From Latrodectus hesperus (Eukaryota; Arthropoda; Arachnida; Araneae; Theridiidae), in contig CM075862.1 in the NCBI GenBank assembly GCA_037975125.1, positions 11,900,125-11,964,124 of the forward strand: a stretch of DNA of 64,000 nt, read 5' to 3'. Of this stretch, positions 49,735-61,429 are shown piece by piece. The notes under the pieces are model-generated. The model was not told where the DNA came from. It worked only from the letters and a program-made list of their open reading frames with translations, and did not search any database. A program made the position numbers and the translations under genes. Each line of letters opens with the position of its first letter. Within the stretch, counting starts at the first letter, position 1.

Positions 49735-50962
49735 TACAGGGTGCGTCACAAAATATATACACCTTTTGAATCATCATAGAAATTGTATTTCTCGTGCTAC
49801 AAGGTTAAATTTCTGGGAAAAAGTAATGCTGTCTTACTTCAACAGATGGTAGTAAAATGATGTAAATGTGTGGTGTGGTTTGTCTGCAAAGAGACTTATT
49901 GGGTTTTCCGCTTGGAAGGTAATGTAACAGGCGAAAAGAACGTAACAATGCTTACTGATTCCATATTCCCTGACATTTGTACATTATACGGTAATGAAAA
50001 GTTTTATTTCCAACTAGATGACGCATTATTCTCGTGACGCAAGAGCAAACCTGGCTCAAAATTTGCGAGGCTAGTGGATAAGATATAGAGAACCAATCGG
50101 GTTTCTTCCGCGCTCTCCAGACCTTACACCACTGGATTTTTTACTATGGGCCATAATAAAAGATGAGGTATACAAACGTAAATCACGTAACCTAGACACA
50201 ATTTGGAATAAGATTCTAGTGGTGTGACCAGAAATCCCATTGGATACGTTGTTACAGTGTACAGAATCGGTGCTCTATTCTCAGATGGGGAAAAGTTGCG
50301 GCCTCTGTTAGTCACGAAACCAGAGCACCTAAAGGTAGAGGATTTACTTAACTGTTATTGTCTTGCTCGTTGGCAATTCTCGCCTATTTGGAAATCTTTT
50401 CAAGAGTAAAATGCAGGATTAAGACCACATGGATTAATCCCCTCCAGAGTATCAATGGTATGTGTTCTCGTCCGGGAGGCTCACGACTTTAAAACACAGG
50501 AACAAACTATTCTCGCGCACTTTCAAAGTGGTCACTTTAGATAATTAAAATTTTCTGGAAGCTCCAAAATTTTCGAGGCCTGTACCTACTGTTTCGCTTA
50601 ACAAGCTACTCCGGAACACATCCTCAAGTGCTTGGGGCTATCCAAGCAAGATTTATTCGACGATCCTTTGATCGTGCTAGATTTTTGGGGGTGTTTAACA
50701 TTTATGGACATGGTCTAACGCTGCTGGCCAAAGGTGACATGCAACAGCAACAACAACACGAAATCATTGATGACTCGTACTTAGAAATGTATTGATGATG
50801 AAGACCACTATTTTGAACAGTAATCACATTTGCTTGAGAAACTGCATTTATGTTTCAAATTGTACTTTAAGCTTCCCGTTTCCAACAATTGAACCTTGTA
50901 GAACAGAACATAAATTTTCTATGTTGGTTCGAAATGAGTGTATATTTTTGACACACCTTTTA
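49735..50962 (+). mobile_element. Dead mariner-type transposon, split by a LINE fragment
   Basis: The left terminus CAGGGTGCGTCACAAAATAT at 49737 is mirrored by GTGTATATTTTTGACACACC ending near 50958, with TA on both sides. On the + strand the transposase remnant includes VNVWCGLSAKRLIGF (about 49862-49905) and LPRSPDLTPLDFLLWAIIKD (50104-50165), the block before the third catalytic residue, and it fades out near 50300 with frameshifts. The 3' part is displaced by a LINE end inserted at about 50430-50760. Stops and shifts make it non-functional. Confidence 0.75.
50430..50760 (+). mobile_element. 5'-truncated LINE 3' end nested in the mariner
   Basis: The + strand reads REAHDFKTQEQTILAHFQSG, then CTYCFA, then (after a stop) QATPEHILKCLGLSKQDLFD and VLDFLGVFNIYG, followed by a CAACAACAA tail at about 50740-50756. 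It matches the C-terminal zinc region of RNase H-bearing LINEs and resembles the fragment at 22555-22965. Insertion into the mariner means it is the younger of the two. Confidence 0.65.
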
Positions 50963-51026
50963 TATAACTGTTATGCAAAACTTCTGAAATCTTGCACTGA
51001 ATAAAACTGTTTTATTTCTTTGACAG

Positions 51027-51123
51027 GATGGTGAAATGTTTCGTGTAGTGCCCCGGCAGTTCAGGCTACAAGACGGCTTCCCTCACAGAACTCCGCAACA
51101 GCGACAACACTGATTACTCGGCC
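51027..51123 (+). other. Probable non-coding exon (5' UTR) of the PAN-domain gene
   Basis: A GC-rich 97-bp block is bounded by a good acceptor (TTTATTTCTTTGACAG, ending 51026) and a strong donor (GCC|GTAAGTG, 51124). No frame is open throughout: one upstream ATG frame ends after six codons (51028) and a second after 20 codons (51036), so these would be uORFs. It lies 4.3 kb upstream of the signal-peptide exon on the same strand. Assignment to that gene is inference. Confidence 0.5.
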
Positions 51124-51549
51124 GTAAGTGTCATCCTTCTTCTTTCTTTTCACCAGCACTCTATACTAGGAGCTATCATGTTCAGTTGTATATTTAACAG
51201 AGTTCCAGTGGCTTCACTCCGCTTCCCGTCAAGACCAGAAAAATGAATCGTCATTGATTGTGTGAGAGTGTGTCCACATTCTCCCTCTCTGGGTTGCTGG
51301 AGCTTGGTGGGTTGGGGACGTGTTCTTGTTAATATGTGACCTCCAAAGTCCTTTCGCTGGTGTGGCATGGATGTTGAGAAAAGGGAGCCAGCTCAGCTTG
51401 TGACCTCGTCTTCTGACCGTCTTTCAACATTACGAGCCACATGGTGATGGGCGAGTATTCCAATCAAACCTGTTAACCTTAAGGTGAAATCTGGGGCTTA
51501 CCTGCACCGCTTTGTATGCATGTGTATTTAACAAGCAAATGTTTTCCAT

Positions 51550-51780
51550 TCTGGCTCACCTTGCCCTAACAATAAACAACATTCTTCGAAGAGAAGATCT
51601 CGGATTTGATCCCTGCCACTACTGAGCAAGAGATGGATGTCACGTTTCTACATACCGCATGCATGTCTGTTGAGGTGGATGCTTGAGAGCTTTCCAGGTT
51701 TTTTAGATTGCCCCAAATGAATAAAACCCACCATTTAGGGAAATTCCTTAAAGTCATTGACCATTAAACGCCTTATAATA
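51550..51780 (+). repeat. Possible tRNA-derived repeat
   Basis: A B-box-like GGATTTGATCCCTGCC (about 51601) follows an A-box-like GGCTCACCTTGCCC. Only one copy is seen and the body is not recognised. The less AT-rich stretch 51150-51480 before it has no assignable function. Confidence 0.3.
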
Positions 51781-51799
51781 GGCAGCTAATTATTTAGGG

Positions 51800-52850
51800 T
51801 CTGCACTATACGATGTCAAACAAACCAGGTGAGAAAAGACCTGCAAAAGTGTCAATGGGAATGAATGTAACGGATTAAAGTTTGGTATTATGCTACTAAG
51901 TGTAAATAAGTCAAACTGGTATATTATGACGCTGTGTAACGGTCGGCCTTATATCCTCAAAAGTCATTTTATGGCATTCCTATAAGTTCATTGCCTTCCA
52001 GAAGAGTTTTTCAGAGGTAGAAAGTCCTGTCACGTGTCTCAAGGAAGTACTCACCTTGACAAATGTACATGCAAAAAGAAGAAACGCAACATTTATGTCA
52101 TATTATTTAACTCCGCTGTGAAGTTATACCACATAATCAAAATCTATTTTGTTCTATTATAAAAATAGATATGAGTTAAATAATAGGGCGTAGTGTTTTT
52201 TGAGAAGAATTCAATACATGAACTGCAGATTAATTTAAAAGCATGCTTTAATGACTTATAGTCTCAACAAACTGGATTCATTTATTACTTTAAGTCATGT
52301 TTACACATTAGGGTAAATATGACTTACACTACCAATTAGGACTGACTAATGTGTGTGAATCACAGAAAACATTTTGATTTAGGAATGAAACTTGTAAAGT
52401 ATTGATGTGAATGTCAGAAGTATGACACAATTCTGACTGCCAATTCGGATGTACTTACCGCAGTACTTTTTAATCTTTAAAATTTTTCTGATGATTTTAT
52501 ATTTATATGCAATTTATTCTCATGAATAAGATTTAAAAAATGTTGAAAATTAACTTTTATTTCAGCATTTAAAATGAGTACATTTTAATTAATTCCTTTT
52601 CGGTGGATCTTTTCATAGATAGTGAACAGAAGTCACGTGTTGCAATGAAGGAAACAGGTAGCCTATGCTTTAGGATTCTTGTCCGTTCGTTTTTATTTGC
52701 ATGTTACAACTAAATCAGAATTATTAAATATTAATTTAAACCTGTCACTTTAGTTGACTAATAATATCAAAGAAGAAGGTTTTATCAGGATATTTATTTT
52801 GCTTATCATTTTTCCTTCTGGGATGAATGGGAATTCAATTGAAGAAGTGT
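51800..52850. other. Intronic AT-rich DNA, nothing recognised
   Basis: No supportable features. Confidence 0.45.
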
Positions 52851-52854
52851 GGTT

Positions 52855-53190
52855 GTTATTTAAGATACTTGGACAAGTGAATTTAAGTCAGTAGGGTGCG
52901 TCTTTCGTTTAATCAGAGCACCATAAAGGTGAAAGTACGATTTTGCTCTAAGACTCCTCCGATAGATGGCACCACCAGAGGATCCACTTCCTCTATTTTG
53001 ACATTGATCTAAAGGGGGAGGAAGTTTTCTCCATACCATTACACCCATTGTAACTGCCCAAAGACCGACTACAGGACTTTCGATTCCACAGATTTAACGA
53101 GCACGTATATCGCATGTACTCGGTGGGTCTTTGGTGGCATCGGGAATCGAATACCACCCTTTCGGACGGAAGACTGATGTCCTAACATAA
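52855..53190 (-). repeat. tRNA-derived SINE, family C, copy 3
   Basis: The minus strand carries the same body as the copies at 6236 and 41915 (ending ...CTTGTCCAAGTATC at 52860). The head near 53185 includes ACATCAGTCTTCCGTCCGAA and a B-box GGTATTCGATTCCC. Confidence 0.75.
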
Positions 53191-53194
53191 AGAA

Positions 53195-54280
53195 ATTTTA
53201 TATCCCTCTAAATATCTTCTCATATTTATTCTTCATTTTATTATAATATTTATCAGAGAAGTTATTATTTTTTATTAAATATATTTATTTAAAGTTTGAG
53301 GTAGACTCTACCCAAAACTATCTATAAATTTATATCATATTTACCATCAATTAACAGAATCTTCCAAAAAATATTTTATCACATAATTTACAGTAGTATT
53401 CATCATTCAATAAAAATTACTTTTTTTGAGAAATAAATAATAAAAACAATTAATGATGGTTATTTTCCTTTATATAAAATTATAAAAACATAAAAACTTG
53501 GTTTAAAAGTATTGAAAGTTGAAAACAATTTAATTTCATAATTTTTTTTTATTTTTAAATTCTAAAGCCAGCTTTTATCAAACTATTTTGTAGAACAAAT
53601 AATCTGCTTTTCCAAACTATTTTGTGAACAAGAGATTTCAAACTGCTTTGTAGAACACATAATCTATTCTGAATGAATTTCCTTGTTAATCTTAAAAGTA
53701 TTAGAATATATTCTCCTATAAATGAGGTCCGTTTCATCAGCATATATTCTTTATTTATCTTTTCTAAGTAATTTCCTTCTAATTAACACACAGATGCTAA
53801 TCGAAATGACTGATATCATAAGTAAGTCACACGATCTTCAAGTACAAATCGCAGAATGTTAGAAGTTCCAAAAATTTACAGTAATATATATTTTAAAAAT
53901 TAAATATATCAAAGCAATATTTTACCATAAATGATATCTTCATTATAGCTCTTTGTGATAGTTTTATCAACTTTGTCTGGGTTTCTGATATTTCATATTT
54001 ACGACAAGAAACATTCCAAAGAAAGTTATAAAACAAATTATCAACAATTTTGAGTTAAAGATTTCTAAAGTTTACTGTAATATATAATTGTATCATAATG
54101 TTTACCTGATAATTTGACATGAATTGTTCAATACCTTCCAACTTCTCAAATTTAATTTCCTTTCTTTGAAATAAGATGAGACATAGAATTCGATGATGCT
54201 TTAAAACATGATTTAAAATTACCAGTAACCACAAATGTGATTCAGAAATAAAAAAATGCAAAACAAAAAAGTAAATTTGT
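53195..54280. other. Intronic AT-rich DNA, nothing recognised
   Basis: No supportable features. Confidence 0.45.
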
Positions 54281-54284
54281 CAGA

Positions 54285-55160
54285 ATATTTTTGAAATTCA
54301 TCTTGTTGCTTTAATCTTGCTGTTAAAGATGCCATAAGCAAGCTTTTTCAAAAAATTTTAATTTGCAGTGACTCGATGTCATCCTTACTGGCTCTACAAG
54401 ATGTAACTAGTTTTGACAAACTTATTATAGAAGTCCACAGACTTCAATTAATATGTGGGATATCAAAAATATTTCCTTCACTTTCTCCCATGTCAAGGGT
54501 CATAGTGGTGTGTATGGAAATGAAAGAGCGGATTTCCTGGCCAAATCTTCTCTTTCACTTCCAAATAAACTCAATACCTGCTTACCCAAGTCTTTTTTCA
54601 AAACCACTACCAAAAAGAAGATTATCACAGAATGGAACTCAGGTTTCGGTTCCTCTCCTAATTGAAAGTGGACCAAATATTTTTTCCCTTCAGTTCAATG
54701 CAGAATTAAGAACTACTGGTTTTACACTGACTTTAAAATTATGCAATTCCTCACTGGATATGGGAAATTCAATAGTTACCTACACCGTTTCCACATTAAA
54801 AACAGTGAGGTGTGCAAGTGCAACTCTGGGAGTGACAACCCTTCTCACATTCTTCTTGAATGCCCATCTGTTTCAGAAGAAAGGAACGAGCTTTGTAAAG
54901 ACTTAAATAACAGGTGGCCCCCGATTATGGTGGACCTAGTTAAGAAAGAGAATTTTGAATTTTTTTAAAAATTTATCCATGCTGTTATCTAATTCCTTTT
55001 TCATTTTTATATCTCTTTTTTCTCTCTGTCTTCTTTTATTATTATTTTTTTTTCATCTCATGATTTATTTGGATTTGTTTTGTTGTACATTTGTTGTACC
55101 TTCGGGCCCTGTGTGGTATTCCTTGGTGCACAGGGAAATATTTTTGTTTTCCAAAATAAA
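54285..55160 (+). mobile_element. 5'-truncated non-LTR retrotransposon (RNase H to 3' end)
   Basis: It begins inside an RNase H: FEIHLVALI (54289-), then after shifts KDAISKLFQKILICSDSMSS (54351-54381), FSHVKGHSGVYGNERADFLA (54483-54543), and after a TGA at 54663 it continues in the same frame through QFLTGYGKFNSYLHRF to a C-terminal zinc-like CKCNSGSDNPSHILLEC, ending at 54966. The 3' UTR carries CCCTGTG...CACAGGG (a short stem) and ends in an A-rich tract at 55143-55157. At least two frameshifts and one stop are present. It lies in an intron of the PAN gene, in sense orientation. Confidence 0.75.
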
Positions 55161-55254
55161 AAAAAATCTTGTTGCTTGATTTTTGGTTGATTTGAGAAAA
55201 CTAGTTACATATTTTTGTAAACAGAAATCTGAAAGGGAACTGCGTAGAAATTTT

Positions 55255-55312
55255 ATATAGTTAAATATTAATATTTTATATATTAATATTCAACTATATA
55301 AAATTTAGTTAA
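55255..55312. repeat. AT-only inverted repeat
   Basis: ATTTTATATAGTTAAATATTAATAT mirrors ATTAATATTCAACTATATAAAAT with a short loop; the pairing is imperfect. It may be chance in AT-rich DNA. Confidence 0.45.
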
Positions 55313-55409
55313 TATTTTATATAGTTAAAATTTTATACTTGGTTTGATTGTATTATAACATTTATATACAACCGTGGAAAAATAAATTTATTTTCATTAT
55401 TTTTAATAG

Positions 55410-55497
55410 AACGGCACATCAGGAATGGCCAATGTGCCATGGTTCAGCCTGTTGACAATGGTCACCATTTCTGCCACACTTTCCTTTATGGCCGATG
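55410..55497 (+). CDS. PAN-domain gene, signal-peptide exon (start codon at 55425)
   Basis: This exon begins after the acceptor TTTTTAATAG (ends 55409) and ends at the donor GATG|GTAAGT (GT at 55498). The ATG at 55425-55427 opens 24 codons plus one base: MANVPWFSLLTMVTISATLS followed by FMAD, a classical secretion signal with a hydrophobic core. The last G joins CT of the next exon to give Ala, so the likely cleavage site is ADA|QD just before the first PAN domain. This start is chosen because it is the first ATG in the exon and immediately precedes a signal sequence. It means the mature protein is extracellular. The first 15 bases are 5' UTR. Confidence 0.8.
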
Positions 55498-55499
55498 GT

Positions 55500-57070
55500 A
55501 AGTTTATATACTTTTATATACCTTATATATTTTTCTTATTTTAATTTTGTAATTAATTAAATTCTAAATAAGTATCATTTGAAAGAAAAATAAATAATTC
55601 TGAATTTATGAAATCCATCAGAATTCTGCATCAGAAACAAGTATTGGATTAAAAACATATATTCTTTTCATATCCTAAATTTGTATAATTTGATGCTAAT
55701 TTGCCAGAAATTATAAGTAAATTGTTTGCCAATCAAACGGATATACAAAAACACAATAAACAGTATTTTATTTATAATATATAACGATATCCTAGAAGGA
55801 AGACGAAGGAATTTGTTGATGATTTGGAGTACTCAATGTGCAGAATTCAGAACACTAAGTCATTATTTTGTAACAGAAACTTCAAATTCGAATATTTCAT
55901 TTGAAATCAATTTGAATTCTATATTAGAATCTGATTATTATAATTGGTTCATGTTCAATAATTATTTTTTATTCAAAAATTCGAAAAAATAAATGTCTTT
56001 TCTTATTTTTTTTGGTAAAAAAAACTCAATTTTAACATGGATGACAGATTAAAAAAAACTGAGATCTTCATAAAACGAAGGACGTACACAAGGAGAATAC
56101 CCCCAATTTCTATTTACAAAGGAATCATAAAAAGTTAATAAAAAACCGAACAGCTTTTTTAATCTATCAAATATGTTCGTGTAAAACAAGATATGGTGAT
56201 TAATAAAACACATTCTAAAGAAATCAGAACACTAAATTATTATTTTTAACAAAGATTACTAAGTCGAATTCTATATTAGATTCTAAATTTAACTCTTGTT
56301 CAGTAATTGCTTTTTATTTAAGAATTCGAAAAAATAAACATTGTACTTAAAATGTTCTTTTTTATTCTTTTGAACAAAAAAAAAGCTCAATTTTAACATG
56401 GATGACAAATTGGGAAAAGTTAAGAGCTTTAAAAACGAAAGATGTTTTACAACGAAAATTTTCCCAATTCCTATTTACATTGGACTCATAAAAAGTTAAT
56501 GATGAACCGAATGGCGTTTTTTTAATTCTGCCATACATGGTCGTGTAAAACAAGTTATGATGATTAAAAAAAACACTTCCATGCGTAGATGTAGGTTCTA
56601 TTTTCAATATTGTCGGTGTATTGTTTTGGCGAGTTAACTAACGATGACACACAAAGAAAACAAGCGGAAACGACAGTTCAGTCACACGTGCTACGAAGTG
56701 TGATTGCTTCGGCTCTTTTCAAAAAGAATGATGGGTCCACAAGATTCTTTTTTTACTAATATGCTTGATCTGTCCATCGGTAGGCTGGAGTGACAAAAGC
56801 TTTTTTTATCTTTTATTATTATTTTCGAACGATTTGAGTCTGTACAATTTTGACCCACTTTTCGAAGATTTATTACTACATTATTCAATGAAAGTGATCG
56901 TTAACATTAAAATTATGCGTAGTTGATTGACCACATCAAAATTTCTTTGCATCATAAAGAATTCCTTAAATAGTATTTAGTACTAAAACAATTTCTTGCA
57001 AATTCCGTAGTTACATTTATAACCATTATTTTCTATTATAATATATTCCATAAAATACACATCTTCAAGG
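55500..57070. other. Intron DNA, mostly nothing recognised
   Basis: Two similar AT-rich stretches (about 55960-56260 and 56320-56610) share phrases such as CTCAATTTTAACATGGATGA and TCATAAAAAGTTAAT, so this is probably an old local duplication. No gene is seen. Confidence 0.45.
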
Positions 57071-57075
57071 GAAGT

Positions 57076-57938
57076 ACTGTAGACGCTTGTTTTTACGAAC
57101 TCGTAACGACCAAAACAGGCCGTAAAATGGAAATATAATGTATTAGATAGTTAAGCTCCGATTTCTTTTTTACAAAACTATTTTTCTTCCTAAATAAAAT
57201 ACATCAGAATGAATTATTTAGAATGCACATTAGAAATACATGCAAAATAAGATTTTCATACTTAAAAAAATACTTTCGTTCAATTTATAGTTTGCAGTTA
57301 AACACACAATTTTCGAGAACTCAAACTGTGTTTTTAAATTTTTGGATCCAGCCGTCTGATGCTTTGAAATCTTTTATGTTCAGATTCATAGCAAAGCAGT
57401 TGGATGTTGACTTTACTGACATTATCATCAATAGGAATGTTCATTCCTCTCATTTTTCTCTGCCAAGCAAGCAAAGTATTTTCCAGTTTAGGATGTTTTG
57501 TTTCGCTATAATATTTTCGGAAGAGAGATTACTTTTTCAGATTTTTTCCCGAGTTTTTGAAATTGTCAAAAGGTTGTTCCTTGGAATTAAATTTTTTTTC
57601 GTCTTTTTTAGAATTTTCTCCTTTATTTCGACTGATAAACAAGTTCGTTTCTTCAACTATTACAAGTCCTCTACGTAATCATCTCAATCTCTCTCGACAA
57701 ACGAAACCAACTACAGAACAACAGAGCACAAACTTATTGAAAATATATAATAAAAAAAAGGTAAAGAAAACCATTTGTCAGAATCGAAAGTTTGCAGATT
57801 TAAAATTTTACTTCGCACACACACAAATGGGAGTAAAATTACTGTGTTTATGGTGTCAGGGTTGGGACAAGCTACTAATTCGTAAAAATGTCAGTATTCG
57901 TAAATTAGATTGTTCGTAAAAATGAATGAGTGTTTACA
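57076..57938 (-). mobile_element. Decayed pogo/Tigger-like DNA transposon copy in an intron
   Basis: The left end TACTGTAGACGCTTGTTTTTACG and the right end (GTTCGTAAAAATGAATGAGTGTTTAC) are inverted repeats. The minus strand near 57650-57540 shows the same helix-turn-helix leader as the copies at 3451 and 11271 (KKRTCLSVEIKEKI-like text with a shift). It has no catalytic domain. The 151- and 120-codon + strand frames across it are not genes. Confidence 0.6.
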
Positions 57939-58353
57939 TTTTGTCCAATCATTTTATTGTATCAAAGAAATTTTAAGCAATGATTTCAAGCTTTTTTGTT
58001 ACGTTTACAAATTATCCATTATTTTTTTTTAAATTTTATTAGTTTGGAAATGTCTATTTACTAACTGTTAGTTTTTAAATCAGTAAGATTTTTTTTCTAC
58101 TTTTTAAAATGCTTGAATATTTTATGGTAATACTCATAGCTTAAATGGATCTAATAGAAAATAAGATACAAAATAATAGCTTTTGAAGTCTTTTTATGTT
58201 ATTCCGCAAATAAATAGAGCATAATGTTTACATAAATTATTAGTTATAATAAAAATTTTCAGACAATATTTCAAATAGGGCTAAAAGTACTCATGAATCA
58301 TCAGATCTAGGAAAGAAGAGCTCTTAACGTAAACATTTTGACATCAGTAATTC

Positions 58354-58556
58354 TTGATTAATATACACAATTAATTATATCTTTAGAATTAAAGTGTCAC
58401 TATAATTTCTTTTTTAGTGAAATTACAATCTATCCAATATTTCAAAGGTTTCACTAACGAAATGAAAGTTTAAGAATATGTGACAATCCGTCAAATAAAG
58501 AGCCCATAAGAAATGTTTGGAAACTAATAACACTTGAAATGGCTATGTCTAAATAG
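58354..58556 (+). repeat. 203-bp direct repeat, copy 1
   Basis: Nearly identical to 58638-58839; differences are AGTTTAAG/AGCTTAAG and ACTAATAA/ACTAGTAA. It starts TTGATTAATATACACAATTA and ends GGCTATGTCTAAATAG. Confidence 0.9.
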
Positions 58557-58637
58557 TTTAGTAATTCTTGATTATTTAGACATAGCCATTAGAAACAAGA
58601 CATTTAGACATAGACATAGAAATAGCTCAGTAAATTT

Positions 58638-58839
58638 TGATTAATATACACAATTAATTATATCTTTAGAATTAAAGTGTCACTATAATTTCTTTTTTAG
58701 TGAAATTACAATCTATCCAATATTTCAAAGGTTTCACTAACGAAATGAAAGCTTAAGAATATGTGACAATCCGTCAAATAAAGAGCCCATAAGAAATGTT
58801 TGGAAACTAGTAACACTTGAAATGGCTATGTCTAAATAG
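58638..58839 (+). repeat. 203-bp direct repeat, copy 2
   Basis: Second copy of the intronic duplication, 81 bp after the first. A perfect 18-bp inverted repeat (58538-58555 / 58573-58590) spans the end of copy 1 and the spacer. Confidence 0.9.
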
Positions 58840-59040
58840 CTTTTAATCAACGGTAATAAAAGCTAATACCTGTCTCTGTGTGAAAAGAGCTTGACTTTTC
58901 GTTTTCAGTTGACTTAAAGCCAGTGTATTATTGTTTGTGTTCCAGTATAACATTTTGCTCTATTTTTTTCTTTTCTATTTGCTCTGTTGTTCTGTTCTGT
59001 TTTTTATTTGCCTGTTCACGTGACTGCTGTTCTGTTTCAG

Positions 59041-59316
59041 CTCAGGACTGCTTCGGAGGCATCGAGACATTCGAGAAGATGGTGTCGATGAGTTTCAGCG
59101 GGGTGGTCGCCTACAAGTCCATGCTGCAGCAACCAGGGCAGGCCATCACCAGGGACTGCATCAATCTGTGCAAGCAACAGGCGGCCTGCCTCTCCTTCTC
59201 CCTCAACTATACTTCATCCTCCTGCATCTCCTACAATGTCAACTCCGTGGGAAGGGGTGGTGACATCGTCCCTTCCCCTGCCGTCAACTTCTACGAGAAG
59301 ATTTGCTTCCGTGGAG
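59041..59316 (+). CDS. PAN-domain gene, exon encoding PAN domain 1
   Basis: Acceptor CTGTTTCAG (ends 59040), donor GGAG|GTACAT. Length is 276 bp, phase 1 at both ends, encoding residues 25-116 of the model. The sequence starts AQDCFGGIETFEKMVSMSFS and carries six cysteines (DC, DC-INLC, AC, SC, IC) with the spacing CINLCKQQAACLSF and SCISYNV typical of PAN/Apple modules, which mediate protein or glycan binding outside the cell. Codon use is GC-rich in strong contrast to the flanking introns, which supports real selection. Upstream frame extension to 58923 is intron read-through. Confidence 0.88.
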
Positions 59317-60460
59317 GTACATGCAGCTCGCACGTGATCCAATACGCTGATTAGTGAAAAATCTTTCTCTCTAAGCATTATCGGAAGCATTCAAAGCAGG
59401 AATTCAGCTTTTTTCCTACAGAGAATCTTAAGGATTCCATTTACATTTTTCTTTGTAATATAAAACATGATTCTACTACAAACAATTGCTCTCATAAAAA
59501 ATGTAAAAATAATGATTTAACAAAGAATGTGAACAAAAAGTTAGAAAAAACACCTCATAAGTCTAAACGTTATTATTTTTCTGTATTTTGAAAGTTCCTC
59601 TCATCAACCACCAACAGTCTCTTGAAATATTAAAGATTATTTTATATACACCTCCAATAGAACCCTGGAATACGATGGATTCTTTTTAAACCTCCATCTA
59701 CTCTAAAGTGCCCATCTGTGTCCCGTTAGAAATTTGCATATTAGATTATGGAATGAAGTGAGAATGTACTAAAAATACAACCAAGAACTAAAATGTTTTA
59801 GTGTTGAAAATAAGATACTACCTTTTACATTTAATTTTTTAAAAAAACTAAAAACGGGAATATAATAATATTAAAGGAACAAAGTTTCTGTGATTATTGA
59901 AAATACGTGTGATGAAATTTAACGAAGTAATTCGTTGAGTCCAATTTCACACAAATAATCTGTCAGTGATATTATCTTAGAACTTAATTTCAGCAAAACT
60001 CATTCCGTTTTGTTGAGCAAAATTTCAAGCCAATCATATTAACATTTAGAAATAACCAAAGCATGGTTCAAATGTAACTCAACTGTTAACATATGAAATT
60101 TGATCCCAAATTTGCATGTCTTGCTAAGTAATCTACTAATCTAGATCAATCTTTGTTACAAGAAGTTATTCACAGTAAAAATCTAAATAATGGAGACAAC
60201 ATTATTAAAAATAGACTTCCCTTAATCACAGTAGCAAAACACTTAATTCATCGCAAATCGTAAAATCTTCATGAGTTTTGCAAACCTTACTTTTCATTAA
60301 CTGATCAGGTATTATTATATTTTGAGAATCTTCACTTTTCATATTGCACTATATATGACTGCCATTTCGAAAAGAAAAAATAATTTATTACTTTTATAAA
60401 TGATCAAATTCTTCAGTAACTTACTTTTCTTTGAAAGATAATTTTATCTCAAAGGGAAAG

Positions 60461-60736
60461 CAAGATGCGGCACATATGCCGTATAATCCAGGATGTCAAA
60501 TTCTGCGTTTGGTGACTTTTTGGCTGATTTTCTTATGTATCTGGCAACCTGGTTTTTATTATGTCATAGATATGGAGACCTATAAGAATTATGCATAAAA
60601 TTCTATTTTTGCAACCTCAGCATTTATGTCATCGCGCACTTCACAATATATCATCTTGGCAACATTTCTTCATTGCCAAAAAAAAAAAAATCAGAATTTG
60701 ACATCCTTGATTATATAGCATCTGTGCCCAAGATGA
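60461..60736 (-). mobile_element. MITE family M1, copy 2, with 8-bp target duplication
   Basis: 60469-60728 (260 bp) has terminal repeats GGCACATATGCCGTATAATC at the left and, inverted, GGCACAGATGCTATATAATC at the right, continuing as GGATGTCAAATTCTG on both sides. Flanks CAAGATGC (60461-60468) and CAAGATGA (60729-60736) match at 7 of 8. The interior matches the copy at 34686-34937 in inverted orientation, for example the GAATTATGCATAAAATTCTA / TAGAATTTTCTGCATAATTC pair. It sits about 90 bp upstream of an exon acceptor. Confidence 0.8.
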
Positions 60737-60825
60737 TATGTGCATTATGATTATGATATTTTGTTTGTTTCAATGATTTTAACTAGCATAAGGGTAGTCA
60801 AAATAAGGAATTTTTCTTCTTCCAG

Positions 60826-61119
60826 TATCCAAACAAGCATTTGATTCCGCCTGCAGAGATCGATTGTGGGTCTTCGACAGAGTGCGAGACGCCTACCTAG
60901 AGGGTCACGTGGACAAAGAGGCCAGAAACGTGAGGACGAAAGAAGACTGCGAGAAGCTCTGCATCACAGAAGAGAGATTTAAGTGCCGCTCTGCCGACTA
61001 TGACGAGATACAGCACACGTGTCGCATGAGCCGGGAGACGCGACGCACCAAACCCAACGCCTTCCGCGTGGTTCCCGATTCCGGAAGGAATTACTTGGAA
61101 AACCAGTGTGCTCCCCCAC
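60826..61119 (+). CDS. PAN-domain gene, exon encoding PAN domain 2
   Basis: Acceptor TTTTTCTTCTTCCAG (ends 60825), donor CCAC|GTGAGT (GT at 61120). Length is 294 bp, phase 1 at both ends, residues 117-214. It begins VSKQAFDSACRDRLWVFDRV and contains six cysteines, including CEKLC, KCRSADYDEIQHTC and a final QC. The run FKCRSADYDEIQHTCRMS and the basic RRTKPNAFRV are strongly reminiscent of PAN modules in the insect PAN+ZP apical-matrix proteins (NOMPA, neyo, nyobe, trynity). That is family resemblance from memory, not a search result. No stop occurs, and the splice with the previous exon restores a GTA codon. Confidence 0.9.
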
Positions 61120-61164
61120 GTGAGTTTCTTTCAGTACTCTAGTACCAGCTCTAACTATCCAGTT

Positions 61165-61420
61165 ACAAGAGCCACCGTGGTCTTGTTGGCTAGGGCATCG
61201 TTCTCCTTATCAGAAGAGAGTGAGTTTGAATCTAAGATTAACCGAAGATTCATTATGTTCATTAAAGCAACTGCGGCACGTTAAAAATGTCGTGGTCCAA
61301 TGTCCTCCAAGTGAAATGATACCTCTGGGGGTGGCAGTTCAAGTATTAGGGAGTTTCTTGCTTGAAACCTGCTTTTAAATTACGATGACTACCATCTGGC
61401 TGTTTCCACTAATTCGTAGA
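61165..61420 (+). repeat. tRNA-derived SINE, family B, copy 2
   Basis: The head reads GAGCCACCGTGGTCTTGTTG with B-box GTGAGTTTGAATC (61220s). The body shares GAAGATTCATTATG, GCGGCACGTTAAAAATGTCG and GTCCTCCAAGTGAAATGATA with the copy at 42550-42800 (−). It is inserted just after a PAN exon's donor site. Confidence 0.75.
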
Positions 61421-61429
61421 TCTAACCCA

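Noticed and set aside
54376..54906. 176-codon + strand frame
   Set aside because: Only its first ~25 codons match RNase H. The rest is a shadow of the true LINE frame (54453-54665 and 54741-54968).
57223..57919. Two long + strand frames (151 and 120 codons)
   Set aside because: They lie antisense to a decayed pogo-like element whose real coding remnant is on the minus strand.
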